Assembly: GCA_033791445.1 (NCBI GenBank)
Contig: JASJGS010000103.1
Coordinates: forward strand, 1 to 25,633
Source of the DNA: JANTGF01 sp033791445
GTDB lineage: Bacteria > Bacteroidota > Bacteroidia > Bacteroidales > VadinHA17
DNA: 25,633 bases
Direction of reading: 5' to 3'
Shown: positions 17,178 through 25,291 of the stretch, one piece after another
Layout: every line of letters starts with the position of its first letter
Numbering within the stretch: the first letter of the stretch is position 1
The notes under the pieces: generated by a model
The model's database searches: none
What the model saw: only the letters and a program-made list of their open reading frames with translations
What the model was told of the DNA's origin: nothing
Translations under genes and position numbers: made by a program

Positions 17178-17590
17178 TTACCGGGCTTTTTTACGAATTC
17201 ATTTAGGGTGCAGGTAAATACTCTTGGTTTTGGTCGGTAGATATTTCCTCTGGCCAAATCCACCCCAAAACCAATGCCACCGGTACAAATATCAACAATG
17301 GAGTATACTGCATTTATTCTACGAAGTATAAGATATTGCTGAGACTCAAACCCCTCTGCCTTTAATTCGAGTAAACTTCCATGCTGTATTTCATCTTTAT
17401 CCAATTTAATCTTACCTGGACCTTCACCAATGAAATTACCATCCAGATACACCATGATGTTTTGCGGGCAGGCATCTTTTACTACAAAAGTGTTTTTTTT
17501 CCCACCCAAAATGGTAGCACAACTCTGAAAAAATAAAGTAGAAATAACAACTAGTACAATGAATACAATATTGATATGGTTCTTCCTCAA
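17174..17590 (-). CDS. Small PEGA-like lipoprotein
   Basis: 138 residues from a TTG start at 17590. There is no in-frame ATG nearby upstream, and the next internal Met lies beyond the signal sequence. The lipobox FQSC gives Cys24 and the CATILGG segment is typical of Bacteroidota lipoproteins. Residues about 44-100 (QNIMVYLDGNFIGEGPGKIKL) look like a PEGA-type surface module: a short strand repeat with the pattern VYLDGxxIGxGP. The C-terminal VDLARGNIYRPKPR segment is seen in related small lipoproteins. Function is unknown. The stop overlaps the start of the PagL-like gene by 4 bp (17174-17177), so the two are translationally coupled and may work together at the outer membrane. Confidence 0.75.
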   Translation of the reverse strand: MRKNHINIVFIVLVVISTLFFQSCATILGGKKNTFVVKDACPQNIMVYLDGNFIGEGPGKIKLDKDEIQHGSLLELKAEGFESQQYLILRRINAVYSIVDICTGGIGFGVDLARGNIYRPKPRVFTCTLNEFVKKPGK

Positions 17591-17731
17591 ATCTATTGCT
17601 ATTAAGGTCTTAATTGGGCTTCGAAATTATAAAAATTCTTGAAAATGTTTGAAAATAACCATAAGATTCATGGTAAAGATTTTTCGGTTTTAAGAAGTCA
17701 TGCGTTTTTAAAACAATCCCCAATTTGTACT

Positions 17732-17740
17732 GCAAATCTA
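17732..17740 (-). promoter_or_regulatory. Candidate -7 box (TAGATTTGC) for the lipoprotein/PagL-like operon
   Basis: The minus strand reads TAGATTTGC, a full match to TAnnTTTGC, about 140 bp upstream of the lipoprotein start at 17590. No TTG at the -33 distance was found. A second CAAATCTA at 17588-17595 overlaps the TTG start codon and cannot serve this gene. Confidence 0.33.
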
Positions 17741-17826
17741 ATGTTTTAACCTAGCATGACTGAACTGTATTTCGCAATGTGTCTGAAGATTAGATATTAC
17801 TATCAAAAAAAGTAATACAGAGAAAC

Positions 17827-17864
17827 CAAACTTTTAGTTTGCATAGTTTTCTCATTAAAACTAT
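17827..17864 (-). terminator. Tandem hairpins downstream of yidC, possible terminator
   Basis: Two perfect short inverted repeats follow the yidC stop codon. The first is ATAGTTTT / AAAACTAT (17843-17850 and 17857-17864, 6-nt loop). The second is CAAACT / AGTTTG (17827-17832 and 17836-17841, 3-nt loop). Both are AT-rich and no uninterrupted T-run follows directly; a run of seven T on the minus strand lies a little further downstream. They sit where transcription of the pyrG-yidC unit should end. Confidence 0.35.
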
Positions 17865-17876
17865 CCAATATAAATA

Positions 17877-19871
17877 CTACTTCTTTTTTACTGGTTTATA
17901 ACCTTTGGCTTTGGCAGCATCTTCAAGCCTTTGCTGCCATTTTGATTTCTTGGCGGGCTTTTTCTTATTTGATTCGAGCTTTTTTAACATATCATCTTCA
18001 TTTACGAAACTCTTGGTAATCATGTTTTGAATAAATGTGATGATATTGGCCAGAAAATAATAATATGTTAAACCTGCAGAAAAGCTATTCAAGATAACCA
18101 TAAACATAACAGGCATCATGTACATCATCCCCTTCATACCAGGCATCTGAGCACTACCCTGAGTAGGACTGTTTATTTTCATGGTAATAATAGTAGACAC
18201 TGTCATTAAAATGGTAAATAGACTAACATGATCACCATACATAGGTATATCCCATGGTAAGGTTAGGATTGAATCATAAGTTGAAAGGTCTGTTGCCCAT
18301 AAGAAACTCTCCTGCCGCAATTCTATTGAGGTGGGAAAGAACCTAAACATAGCAAACAAAATAGGCATTTGAAGAACCATCGGTAAACATCCTCCCACAG
18401 GACTAACCCCCACCTTTTTATACAGTGCCATGGTAGCTTGCTGTTTTTTCATGGCATCATCCTTCTTTGGGAACTTGGCGGTCAATTCATCAATCTGAGG
18501 TTTTAGAACCCTCATTTTTGCCTGTGAAATATATGATTTATAAGTAAGAGGGAACAAAGCCATTTTAATTATTACGGTTAATAACAAAATTATCAGACCG
18601 TAATTGGCAAAATATCTATTAAGCCAGTCAAATATATTAATGATTACATATTCGTTTATCCAGCGAATAATATTCCGACCCAGAAATACCAGTTGATCCA
18701 GGTCCATATCATACTTTTTGAGTGTTTTTATATGATTTGGCCCCAGATAGAAATGCATTTTAAAGGTTTCGCTATCTTCTCCATTGAAAGGGATGCTTAA
18801 CTTCGACTGGTAGAATCTCAAATAGGGACTATCTTCAGGCAACTTTTCAGAACGTACCCATGCATTTAGAAAAGGTTGATCATCTGCGATAAGAACAGAT
18901 GAGAAAAATTGGTCTTTGTAAGCCAACCATTTAATTCGTGTAGTTACTTCCTGCTCCTCGACTTCTTTTGTAGATCGTTCTCTTGATCCATCAACCACAT
19001 CCTGATAATACTTGTATTTAAAACCTGTATAGTAATCTTCGTTCTTCCGTCCTTTTTCCTGTTGAGGAAGATACATTTCCCATGATAAATCCAATGAACT
19101 CAGGTTTCGTGCAAAAACGTCCTGCATACCTGATATAGACATATCAAAGTCGAGCATATAATCATTTGGCTTCAAAGTATAGATATAGTCTATGTACTTG
19201 CCCTCACCTGCTTCAAGTCTCATAGTTACACTTTCAGGTTGATCCTGGACTACAATCAACTGTTTATCAGTTTGAGCTTTGAAATAGAGATCGTTGGTTT
19301 TTATAGCATGATTATCCTGTGTGAAAAATTGTATCCCAAATTTGGTAGAATCTCCATTAAATAAAAATAGAGGTAGTGTATCATAGGTGTGAAAAGTCTT
19401 CAATTCAGCAGAATAGAGCCTTCCTCCTTTGTTTGAAATTCTTAACCGGACCAAGTCATTTTCAAGGGTAGTAAATTCTAAATCTCCGGTAGCAGCATCT
19501 GCAAATAAGCCATACTGTTCACTAACAACTGTGGGGTCTTGTGGAGGTGTCTCAATAGCTTCATTCACTAAATCAATTTCAGCTCCAGGCGATCGACCAG
19601 CTTCCTCTGAAGTATCAGATTTCTCCATTGATACTCCCATAATCTGATTTATATCGTTGATTTGACCTTTTGGGTAGGTCTCTTTCGGCTTATATGATGA
19701 GGCTTTTCGATAAGCTAAAATTGCACCATCATAATCTTTAGCCAGATACAAGGAATCTGCTACTGTTATTTCTTTTGTATATGACTTGTCAAGTTTGGAA
19801 TTGTTATAGTAAGTATACCCAATAAATATAACTCCAATCAACAAAATCCCAATAATTGTATTTCTGTCCAT
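17877..19871 (-). CDS. yidC: Membrane protein insertase YidC
   Basis: 664 residues with ATG at 19871. An N-terminal membrane helix (about 5-21) begins MDRNTIIGILLIG, the usual Bacteroidota form. A periplasmic P1 beta-domain covers about 125-390. The conserved insertase core follows (about 425-630): LFPLTYKSYISQAKMRVLKP, the amphipathic loop with KKQQATMALYKKVGVSP, GGCLPMVLQMPILFAMFRFF, and later helices with NSFSAGLTYYYFLANI. The tail is Lys-rich, as in ribosome-binding YidC proteins. YidC inserts and folds inner-membrane proteins with or without SecYEG. Residues 38-74, between the first helix and P1, resemble one Bacteroidota-style TPR unit, which is unusual. The gene starts 25 bp after the pyrG stop codon, so they form one transcription unit. 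Confidence 0.97.
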   Translation of the reverse strand: MDRNTIIGILLIGVIFIGYTYYNNSKLDKSYTKEITVADSLYLAKDYDGAILAYRKASSYKPKETYPKGQINDINQIMGVSMEKSDTSEEAGRSPGAEIDLVNEAIETPPQDPTVVSEQYGLFADAATGDLEFTTLENDLVRLRISNKGGRLYSAELKTFHTYDTLPLFLFNGDSTKFGIQFFTQDNHAIKTNDLYFKAQTDKQLIVVQDQPESVTMRLEAGEGKYIDYIYTLKPNDYMLDFDMSISGMQDVFARNLSSLDLSWEMYLPQQEKGRKNEDYYTGFKYKYYQDVVDGSRERSTKEVEEQEVTTRIKWLAYKDQFFSSVLIADDQPFLNAWVRSEKLPEDSPYLRFYQSKLSIPFNGEDSETFKMHFYLGPNHIKTLKKYDMDLDQLVFLGRNIIRWINEYVIINIFDWLNRYFANYGLIILLLTVIIKMALFPLTYKSYISQAKMRVLKPQIDELTAKFPKKDDAMKKQQATMALYKKVGVSPVGGCLPMVLQMPILFAMFRFFPTSIELRQESFLWATDLSTYDSILTLPWDIPMYGDHVSLFTILMTVSTIITMKINSPTQGSAQMPGMKGMMYMMPVMFMVILNSFSAGLTYYYFLANIITFIQNMITKSFVNEDDMLKKLESNKKKPAKKSKWQQRLEDAAKAKGYKPVKKK

Positions 19872-19896
19872 AAATAAATTACAAAATTACTATTAA

Positions 19897-21501
19897 CTAT
19901 TCCTGCATAGAAGCTTTAACAAATCCGACAAATAATGGATGTGGACTAATAACTGTACTTCTATATTCCGGGTGAAACTGAACTCCAACATACCATTTAT
20001 GATCCGGAATTTCTAATATCTCCACCAATCCGGAATCAGGATTGATACCAACTGATTTCATTCCCGCTTCCTCAAAATTCTTTAAAAACTTATTATTGAA
20101 CTCATATCTGTGTCTATGCCTTTCGTTGGTTTTTAACTTACCATATGCCCGGTATGAGTTACTTGCTTTCTTAATGTTACAAGGATATGCCCCCAACCTC
20201 ATGGTACCTCCCTTTTCTGTCAATCCTTTCTGCTCTTCCATAAGGTCAATTACCGGATAAGGCGTGCGCTCATTCATTTCTGTTGAATCTGCATTTTCGA
20301 GGTTCAATACATTTCGTGCAAATTCAATTACAGAACACTGCATACCCAGGCAAATTCCAAGATAGGGTATGTTGTTCTCTCTGGCATATCGCGCAGCCGC
20401 TATCTTACCTTCCAGCCCCCTGTTGCCAAATCCGGGGGCAACCAGTATACCCTGCAAGTCAGACAGTTTCTCCTCTGCATTTAAATCATTAATTGACTCA
20501 GAATGGATATATTGCAAATCAACTTTGACTTCGTTTACAGCTCCTGCGTGAATAAAAGACTCAGAAATAGATTTATAAGCATCGTGTAATTCCACATATT
20601 TGCCAACAAGTCCTATTTTGATAGTTCTTTTTGGACTCTTTATTTTTAAAACAAACTTTTTCCAGGGCTTAAGCTCTGGATTACCGCCAATTTCCAGACC
20701 CAGCTTCTTCAAGGTAACCTTGTCCAGCTTTTCTTGCTGCATTAACAAGGGTACCTCATATATTGTGGAGACATTCACCGATTCAATAACTGATTCAGTA
20801 TCAACATTACAAAATAAAGCCACCTTTGCTTTAATTTCATCATTTAAATTTCTTTCTGCACGTAAAACAAGTATATCTGGCTGAATACCATACTCTTGCA
20901 AAATCTTTACAGAGTGCTGCGTTGGCTTGGTTTTCAGCTCACCTGTCGCAGCAAGATAGGGAACCAGCGTTAAATGCACAACAAGGCAATTCTGGTTGCC
21001 TAACTCCCATTTTAACTGACGTACAGATTCAATATAAGGTAGTGACTCAATATCACCTACTGTTCCGCCAATTTCTGTAATTACGATATCGTATTTATGT
21101 TTCTGAGCAACATACTTAATACGCCGCTTAATTTCATCAGTAATGTGGGGAATAATCTGTACTGTTTTACCCAGATAATCTCCTGCTCTTTCCTTGTTAA
21201 TTACTGTTTGATAAACCTTGCCAGTAGTTACATTGTTTGCTTTTGAAGTCGGAGCATTAAGAAACCGTTCATAATGACCCAAATCGAGATCTGTTTCAGC
21301 TCCATCTTCTGTCACATAGCATTCTCCGTGCTCATAGGGATTAAGAGTTCCCGGATCAACATTAATATATGGATCTAGTTTAGATATTGTAACATTATAA
21401 CCTCTTGATTGAAGCAATTTTGCTAATGAGGCTGAGATTATTCCTTTTCCAAGAGAGGAAGTAACTCCTCCTGTTACAAAAATGTATTTGGTAGGTTGCA
21501 A
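19897..21501 (-). CDS. pyrG: CTP synthase
   Basis: 534 residues, normal length for CTP synthase. The start is TTG at 21501: the reading frame has stop codons four and five codons upstream with no ATG between, and the start aligns with the family N-terminus (TKYIFVTGGVTSSLGKG). The amidoligase domain (1-270) has the nucleotide-binding GGVTSSLGKGI loop (11-21), GTLNPYEHGECYVTEDGAE (51-69) and EIGGTVGDIES (143-153). The glutaminase domain (about 293-530) has the nucleophile in GICLGMQ (Cys384) and the His510/Glu512 pair in VQFHPEYR. All catalytic residues are present. The enzyme makes CTP from UTP, ATP and glutamine in the cytoplasm. yidC follows after 25 bp; the DUF349 gene ends 78 bp upstream. 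Confidence 0.98.
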   Translation of the reverse strand: MQPTKYIFVTGGVTSSLGKGIISASLAKLLQSRGYNVTISKLDPYINVDPGTLNPYEHGECYVTEDGAETDLDLGHYERFLNAPTSKANNVTTGKVYQTVINKERAGDYLGKTVQIIPHITDEIKRRIKYVAQKHKYDIVITEIGGTVGDIESLPYIESVRQLKWELGNQNCLVVHLTLVPYLAATGELKTKPTQHSVKILQEYGIQPDILVLRAERNLNDEIKAKVALFCNVDTESVIESVNVSTIYEVPLLMQQEKLDKVTLKKLGLEIGGNPELKPWKKFVLKIKSPKRTIKIGLVGKYVELHDAYKSISESFIHAGAVNEVKVDLQYIHSESINDLNAEEKLSDLQGILVAPGFGNRGLEGKIAAARYARENNIPYLGICLGMQCSVIEFARNVLNLENADSTEMNERTPYPVIDLMEEQKGLTEKGGTMRLGAYPCNIKKASNSYRAYGKLKTNERHRHRYEFNNKFLKNFEEAGMKSVGINPDSGLVEILEIPDHKWYVGVQFHPEYRSTVISPHPLFVGFVKASMQE

Positions 21502-21551
21502 AGTATTTGTTTATTAAAGGTTATAGTGGTCTAAATTTATAAAACAGGGTA

Positions 21552-21559
21552 CAAAGCTA
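21552..21559 (-). promoter_or_regulatory. Candidate -7 box (TAGCTTTG) for pyrG-yidC
   Basis: The minus strand reads TAGCTTTG, a full match to TAnnTTTG, in the short gap between the DUF349 stop and the pyrG start. It predicts a leader of about 45 nt. No good -33 TTG is seen, so pyrG may also be read from the upstream DUF349 promoter. Confidence 0.35.
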
Positions 21560-21579
21560 CTTGAAAACAGCTAAATAAG

Positions 21580-23790
21580 CTACAGATTATCAATCATTTT
21601 TATTTTGTCCTTCAAGTTCTCCAGATTCTTTTTAGCCTGATCGATTTTCTTGGTAAACTCTTCGATCATCGAATTCGCACTCTCAGACTTAGCAAAGAAA
21701 CCAATATTATTCTCCCAAAGGACTATATCACTTTCAAGTTTTTTAACCTTATTAATAAATTTCTCGCGTTCACTGTATAATTTCCCTTTTGCATTCGGAT
21801 TCGATTCCAACTCACTTAGCTTATTTTTAAATTTAAGCATATTTTTACGTGAATCATCGATATTGAGGCGATCAAAAAAATCATCAACTACTTTGCGGTA
21901 TTTTTGAAGAATTGCCTCCTTCTTCTTCAATGGAACATATCCTATTTCAGCCCATTGTCTTTGAAAATCTTTCAGCTTCTCAAAATTCTCATCCATATTT
22001 TCAACAAAAGTATAGCTCTCTATCTGTTCGATAAGTTTTACTTTTGTTTTATAATTGTCATCATATGTCTGATCAATATTTGCATAAAATTCAGATTTCC
22101 TGTTAAAAAAGACATCACAGGCTGCACGGAATCTTTTCCATACCTTGTCAGACACTTTCCTGGGAACCGGACCAATTTCTTTCCATTTTTTCTGAAGTGC
22201 AATAAGATCAATTGTAGCCTTCTTCCATTCTTCACTATCCTTCAATGCCTCAGCCTGAACGCAGAGATCTGTCTTTAATTGAAGGTTATTCTGTTGCAGT
22301 TCTTTATTTTCAGAATAGAACTCCCTTTTTTGATTAAAAAAATCATCACAAGCCTTACGAAACCGATCATAAATAACTGTGTTATGCTTTTTTGGCGCAA
22401 AACCAATTGACTTCCAAGCTTTTTGAAATCCAATTATTTCACGTGAAAATTTCTCCCAGTCTTTATGCAATTTCAATTCTAGTTTCAAAACATCTTCTAC
22501 CTTCTCACACAATTCTGTTTTTGCTTCCAGATTTTTTCTAAGTCCATCTTTAAGATCTTCAAAATGCTTCTGATGCTTCCTGTTAATTTTTGAAGTTGCT
22601 AAGCGAAACCTATCCCATATTTCGTCCTTTGACTCTATGGGAACAGGCCCTATTTCTCTCCATTGCTCATGATACTTTTGTAATGTTCTAAATGCCATTA
22701 CAATATTACTCTCAAGCATAAGATTTTCAGCCTTCTCACAAAGTGTAATCTTTAATTCAAGGTTCTTTTTTAGATCAAGGTCACGAAGCTCTTTATTTAT
22801 TTTTATGTAATCGTAAAACTTTTCAACATGATAATGATAGTTTTCCCATAAGTCTTTCAGCTTTGACTGAGGAACCAAACCAGCTGCACGCCAACGATTC
22901 TGAAGATCTCTAAATTCATGAAAAGTTTTATTAATTGACTCTTCCTTATTAATTAAACCTTTTATTCCCTCAATGATCCTATACTTTTCCTCCAGATTAC
23001 CTTGTTTTGAATGTTCAAGTTGCTGAATGTATTGAAGCTTTTTCCTTTTATACACTGTAAAAGCCTCTTTGAGCTTTTCTTCTCTAGAATCTATTTCTGG
23101 CTTAAAATCTTCAATTTTGCCCCCTTCTTTTTCAAAATCGGCTTTTTTCTTATCAATTACGACTTTAAGCTTCTTATAGAAATTGGATTTAATTTGATCA
23201 AGGTCACTTTTAATTTTATGAATGGGTCGGTCCGCAATGAGAATGGTCAGGGTATTAACTAGGTCATCAAGTGAGAAGGTTGAATAATCTACCGATTTAA
23301 TCTCAGTTTTATCAACCTCAGCTCCCTTTGATTCTTTAGTTTCTTTCTCTGAATCAGGTTCGGACTCAATTATGTTTGCATTGTCGATGGTCTTATCTTC
23401 TTCAATTGCTTTCTCAACAGGAGCCTTTTCCTTAATATTTTCAAGAACTTTTTCCTTTTTCTCAGGATTAATCTGATCAGCTGGTTCAACTTGCATTTTC
23501 TCCTCCGAAACAATTCCTTCTTCTATTGAACCCTTTTGATTATCAATAACTAAATCTTCTTCTTCACTTTCATCAGAAGAAACTTGTATGGAGGTTTCAT
23601 CAGAAATACTTGTAGTTTCAGGTTCATTTTCCGAATTCGTATCAATGGCTTCCACCTTCTCACTTTCCTCCTCTTTAACAACTTCCTTTTCTAATTGATT
23701 TTCATCCTTTATCTTTTCAAAAGATTCTTGATTTTCATTTAATTCCTCTGAAAGGCCATTTTTTTGATCATTCGTTTCCATCACAAACAT
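21580..23790 (-). CDS. DUF349 repeat protein with acidic N-terminus
   Basis: 736 residues with ATG at 23790; a second ATG at 23781 (residue 4) is possible. Residues 1-165 are low-complexity and rich in Glu, Ser and Asp, probably disordered. Five DUF349 repeats follow, centred on Trp300, Trp377, Trp459, Trp536 and Trp613, a period of about 77-82 residues. Each has the pattern W-x-x-G-x-x-P followed by a helix such as IWDRFRLA, VWKRFRAACDVFF or IYDRFRKACDDFF. The C-terminal 80 residues are coiled-coil. There is no signal peptide, so it is cytoplasmic. DUF349 proteins are widespread in bacteria but their role is not established; the all-helical repeats suggest a scaffold or binding protein. Neighbours pyrG and yidC are housekeeping genes on the same strand. 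A small hairpin lies just before the start. Confidence 0.92.
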   Translation of the reverse strand: MFVMETNDQKNGLSEELNENQESFEKIKDENQLEKEVVKEEESEKVEAIDTNSENEPETTSISDETSIQVSSDESEEEDLVIDNQKGSIEEGIVSEEKMQVEPADQINPEKKEKVLENIKEKAPVEKAIEEDKTIDNANIIESEPDSEKETKESKGAEVDKTEIKSVDYSTFSLDDLVNTLTILIADRPIHKIKSDLDQIKSNFYKKLKVVIDKKKADFEKEGGKIEDFKPEIDSREEKLKEAFTVYKRKKLQYIQQLEHSKQGNLEEKYRIIEGIKGLINKEESINKTFHEFRDLQNRWRAAGLVPQSKLKDLWENYHYHVEKFYDYIKINKELRDLDLKKNLELKITLCEKAENLMLESNIVMAFRTLQKYHEQWREIGPVPIESKDEIWDRFRLATSKINRKHQKHFEDLKDGLRKNLEAKTELCEKVEDVLKLELKLHKDWEKFSREIIGFQKAWKSIGFAPKKHNTVIYDRFRKACDDFFNQKREFYSENKELQQNNLQLKTDLCVQAEALKDSEEWKKATIDLIALQKKWKEIGPVPRKVSDKVWKRFRAACDVFFNRKSEFYANIDQTYDDNYKTKVKLIEQIESYTFVENMDENFEKLKDFQRQWAEIGYVPLKKKEAILQKYRKVVDDFFDRLNIDDSRKNMLKFKNKLSELESNPNAKGKLYSEREKFINKVKKLESDIVLWENNIGFFAKSESANSMIEEFTKKIDQAKKNLENLKDKIKMIDNL

Positions 23791-23796
23791 TTTTAT

Positions 23797-23811
23797 CCTG
23801 CCAAAAGCAGG
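23797..23811 (-). other. Small hairpin immediately upstream of the DUF349 gene
   Basis: CCTGC and GCAGG form a 5-bp GC-rich stem with a 5-nt loop, 6 nt upstream of the ATG at 23790. In the mRNA it would sit over the normal ribosome docking region and might affect translation initiation or transcript stability. It is short and could be chance. Confidence 0.35.
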
Positions 23812-23847
23812 TTATAAGAGCATATAGATTTCAATTTTCCTTGGCTA

Positions 23848-23879
23848 CGAAAATATACATTTCATGCATAATACTCAAA
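23848..23879 (-). promoter_or_regulatory. Candidate promoter of the DUF349 gene: TTTG, 20 bp, TATTTTCG
   Basis: On the minus strand TTTG (23876-23879) is followed after 20 bp by TATTTTCG (23848-23855), the Bacteroidota -33/-7 arrangement with TTCG in place of TTTG. The predicted leader is about 50 nt. It has the same spacing and the same deviation as the candidate at 15202-15233. Confidence 0.42.
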
Positions 23880-23942
23880 GAAATTCAATATTTATTAGAA
23901 GGGAATGGCTGATTTAGAATGGTCAACATTTGAGATAGTCAA

Positions 23943-24980
23943 CTACCAGCCAAAATAAATACTAATTAAACCAACGATCAGGCCTATCATCATATTTATT
24001 ATTTTCATATAGAAAAAGCTCCTCTTTGATTCAGCCAACAAAGGCAAACTACCATGACCATCCTGAACAATAGAGTTGACAAGCAAGATGCTAAAAGGAA
24101 TAGCACCTGCCATATAAAGCGAAATAAATACCATATGTGGGCCTGACTCAGGTATCAAACCAACCAGTACAGCAATAATCAAAATAAGATAGATATTGCT
24201 TTCTACAAAATTTTGAACATCGATCTGGTCTTCAAGTAGATGAATAATCATCATTGCACCAAAACTCCAAAGGAATATTTTTAGAAAATGCTTTTTAATT
24301 ATATGTGCCCAGATGTGTTCTTCAAGAAAATGATCTGGTACAGTAGCAACAATAAATAAGGTAAGCAGTGATCCACCAAATAAAATAGTGCTAACCCAAT
24401 TCCAATCCTCAGGACCTATCTCACCAAATCCAATAAACACCAGTAAAATTGATATTCCAATTAGAAATAAGGCCCTTGTAGAAGAAGTATTTTTTAATTG
24501 AGGAATTATATTTTCTTTTTCAAAACAGGATACTTTCTGGTCTCCCTCATGAATATGATAGCTGTGATCTAAACTAAAAGGCTGGAATTCTGATATTTTA
24601 GGAAATAGATTTAATAGGAAACCAGCAATTATGGCAATTCCCAAAATTATCAATGTTATCCAGATAAATGTATTAGGAATCATGGCCAGCATAATGAAGG
24701 CCTCATCACCGGAACTAGCTATCATTACGGTTACCAGGGCAGCAAAATTCATAATTCTATGTGAATACAAGGAAACAACCGTGAATGTTCCTAAACAACC
24801 TGGAATAATCCCCATAAAAGCAGCGATAATCACCTGCATCCATTTACTGGCCTGCAAACCTTTACTCCATGTTCCACGTGTTTGTACATTGAGGTACTCG
24901 ATAAGCAACATAACTACCATAACAAAACTGGTAATCATTAATGCATGGCGCAGTGAGTCGGAAATTATGTGCATTAACAT
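23943..24980 (-). CDS. Putative 10-TM heavy-metal exporter (ArsP_2 / putative manganese transporter family)
   Basis: 345 residues with ATG at 24980; a second ATG is at residue 3. About ten hydrophobic segments are seen. Signature blocks are FMGIIPGCLGTF (55-66), ASSGDEAFIMLAMIP (88-102), VGLIPESGPHMVF (273-285) and QDGHGSLPLLAESKRSF (306-322). The two halves repeat the same plan, a GIIPG or GLIPE block followed by a charged block in a membrane helix. The central loop (about 128-165) is rich in His, Asp and Glu (DHSYHIHEGD) and may bind metal. This matches the family annotated as arsenic efflux or putative manganese transporter; the true substrate is not settled. The gene stands alone, 152 bp upstream of the DUF349 gene, with its own candidate promoter. 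Confidence 0.85.
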   Translation of the reverse strand: MLMHIISDSLRHALMITSFVMVVMLLIEYLNVQTRGTWSKGLQASKWMQVIIAAFMGIIPGCLGTFTVVSLYSHRIMNFAALVTVMIASSGDEAFIMLAMIPNTFIWITLIILGIAIIAGFLLNLFPKISEFQPFSLDHSYHIHEGDQKVSCFEKENIIPQLKNTSSTRALFLIGISILLVFIGFGEIGPEDWNWVSTILFGGSLLTLFIVATVPDHFLEEHIWAHIIKKHFLKIFLWSFGAMMIIHLLEDQIDVQNFVESNIYLILIIAVLVGLIPESGPHMVFISLYMAGAIPFSILLVNSIVQDGHGSLPLLAESKRSFFYMKIINMMIGLIVGLISIYFGW

Positions 24981-25008
24981 AAACGAAGATATCTTGAGTT
25001 AAGAAGAA

Positions 25009-25016
25009 CAAAAATA
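25009..25016 (-). promoter_or_regulatory. Candidate -7 box (TATTTTTG) for the metal exporter gene
   Basis: The minus strand reads TATTTTTG, a full match to TAnnTTTG, 28 bp upstream of the ATG at 24980, predicting a leader of about 24 nt. The nearest TTG upstream (25033-25035) is only 16 bp away from the box, closer than usual. Confidence 0.38.
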
Positions 25017-25176
25017 GAAAACAATCCTGAACCAATTGCAGATGAATAAATAATTCAGAAAAAAAATCACTATGGCTTATCTATGTTCAATTTCTAATTC
25101 TTAATAAACAGATTTAGACCGTTTATCAATTTTGTATTGATGTTGTAATAAAAATTAATATGATTTTTTTCATGTT

Positions 25177-25185
25177 TAATTTTGC
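25177..25185 (+). promoter_or_regulatory. Candidate -7 box (TAATTTTGC) for the ilv leader
   Basis: TAATTTTGC is a full match to the TAnnTTTGC consensus and would start transcription about 40 nt before the leader peptide ATG. No -33 TTG is found at normal spacing. An alternative pairs the TTTG at 25181-25184 as the -33 element with TATTTTTA at 25203-25210 (18-bp spacer). Either would include the whole attenuator in the transcript. Confidence 0.42.
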
Positions 25186-25232
25186 ATTAAAGAAATTAGC
25201 ACTATTTTTACACGCTGAAAAAGGAATTTAGT

Positions 25233-25289
25233 ATGAAATTCTTATCAATTATGCTTTCTATTATTTTATTACTTGCTATTCGCAGGTGA
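25233..25289 (+). CDS. ilv leader peptide (18 aa, Ile/Leu-rich)
   Basis: A short frame encodes MKFLSIMLSIILLLAIRR followed by TGA. Nine of 18 residues are Leu or Ile, including the run IILLL at residues 10-14, which is the composition expected of a regulatory leader for branched-chain amino acid genes. An AAAAAGGAA stretch lies about 7 nt before the ATG, unusually Shine-Dalgarno-like for this window. It is followed at once by an antiterminator arm and a terminator, then ilvD. The peptide itself probably has no function after translation; ribosome stalling at its Ile and Leu codons would be the signal. There are no Val codons. Confidence 0.8.
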   Translation: MKFLSIMLSIILLLAIRR

Positions 25290-25291
25290 TA

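Noticed and set aside
17588..17595. CAAATCTA (minus-strand TAGATTTG) as promoter of the lipoprotein gene
   Set aside because: It overlaps the only workable start codon, so transcription would begin inside the gene; chance match.
17796..17816. ATTACT / AGTAAT inverted repeat with A-run between
   Set aside because: The stem is 6 AT-rich bp with a long loop; expected by chance in this AT-rich gap.
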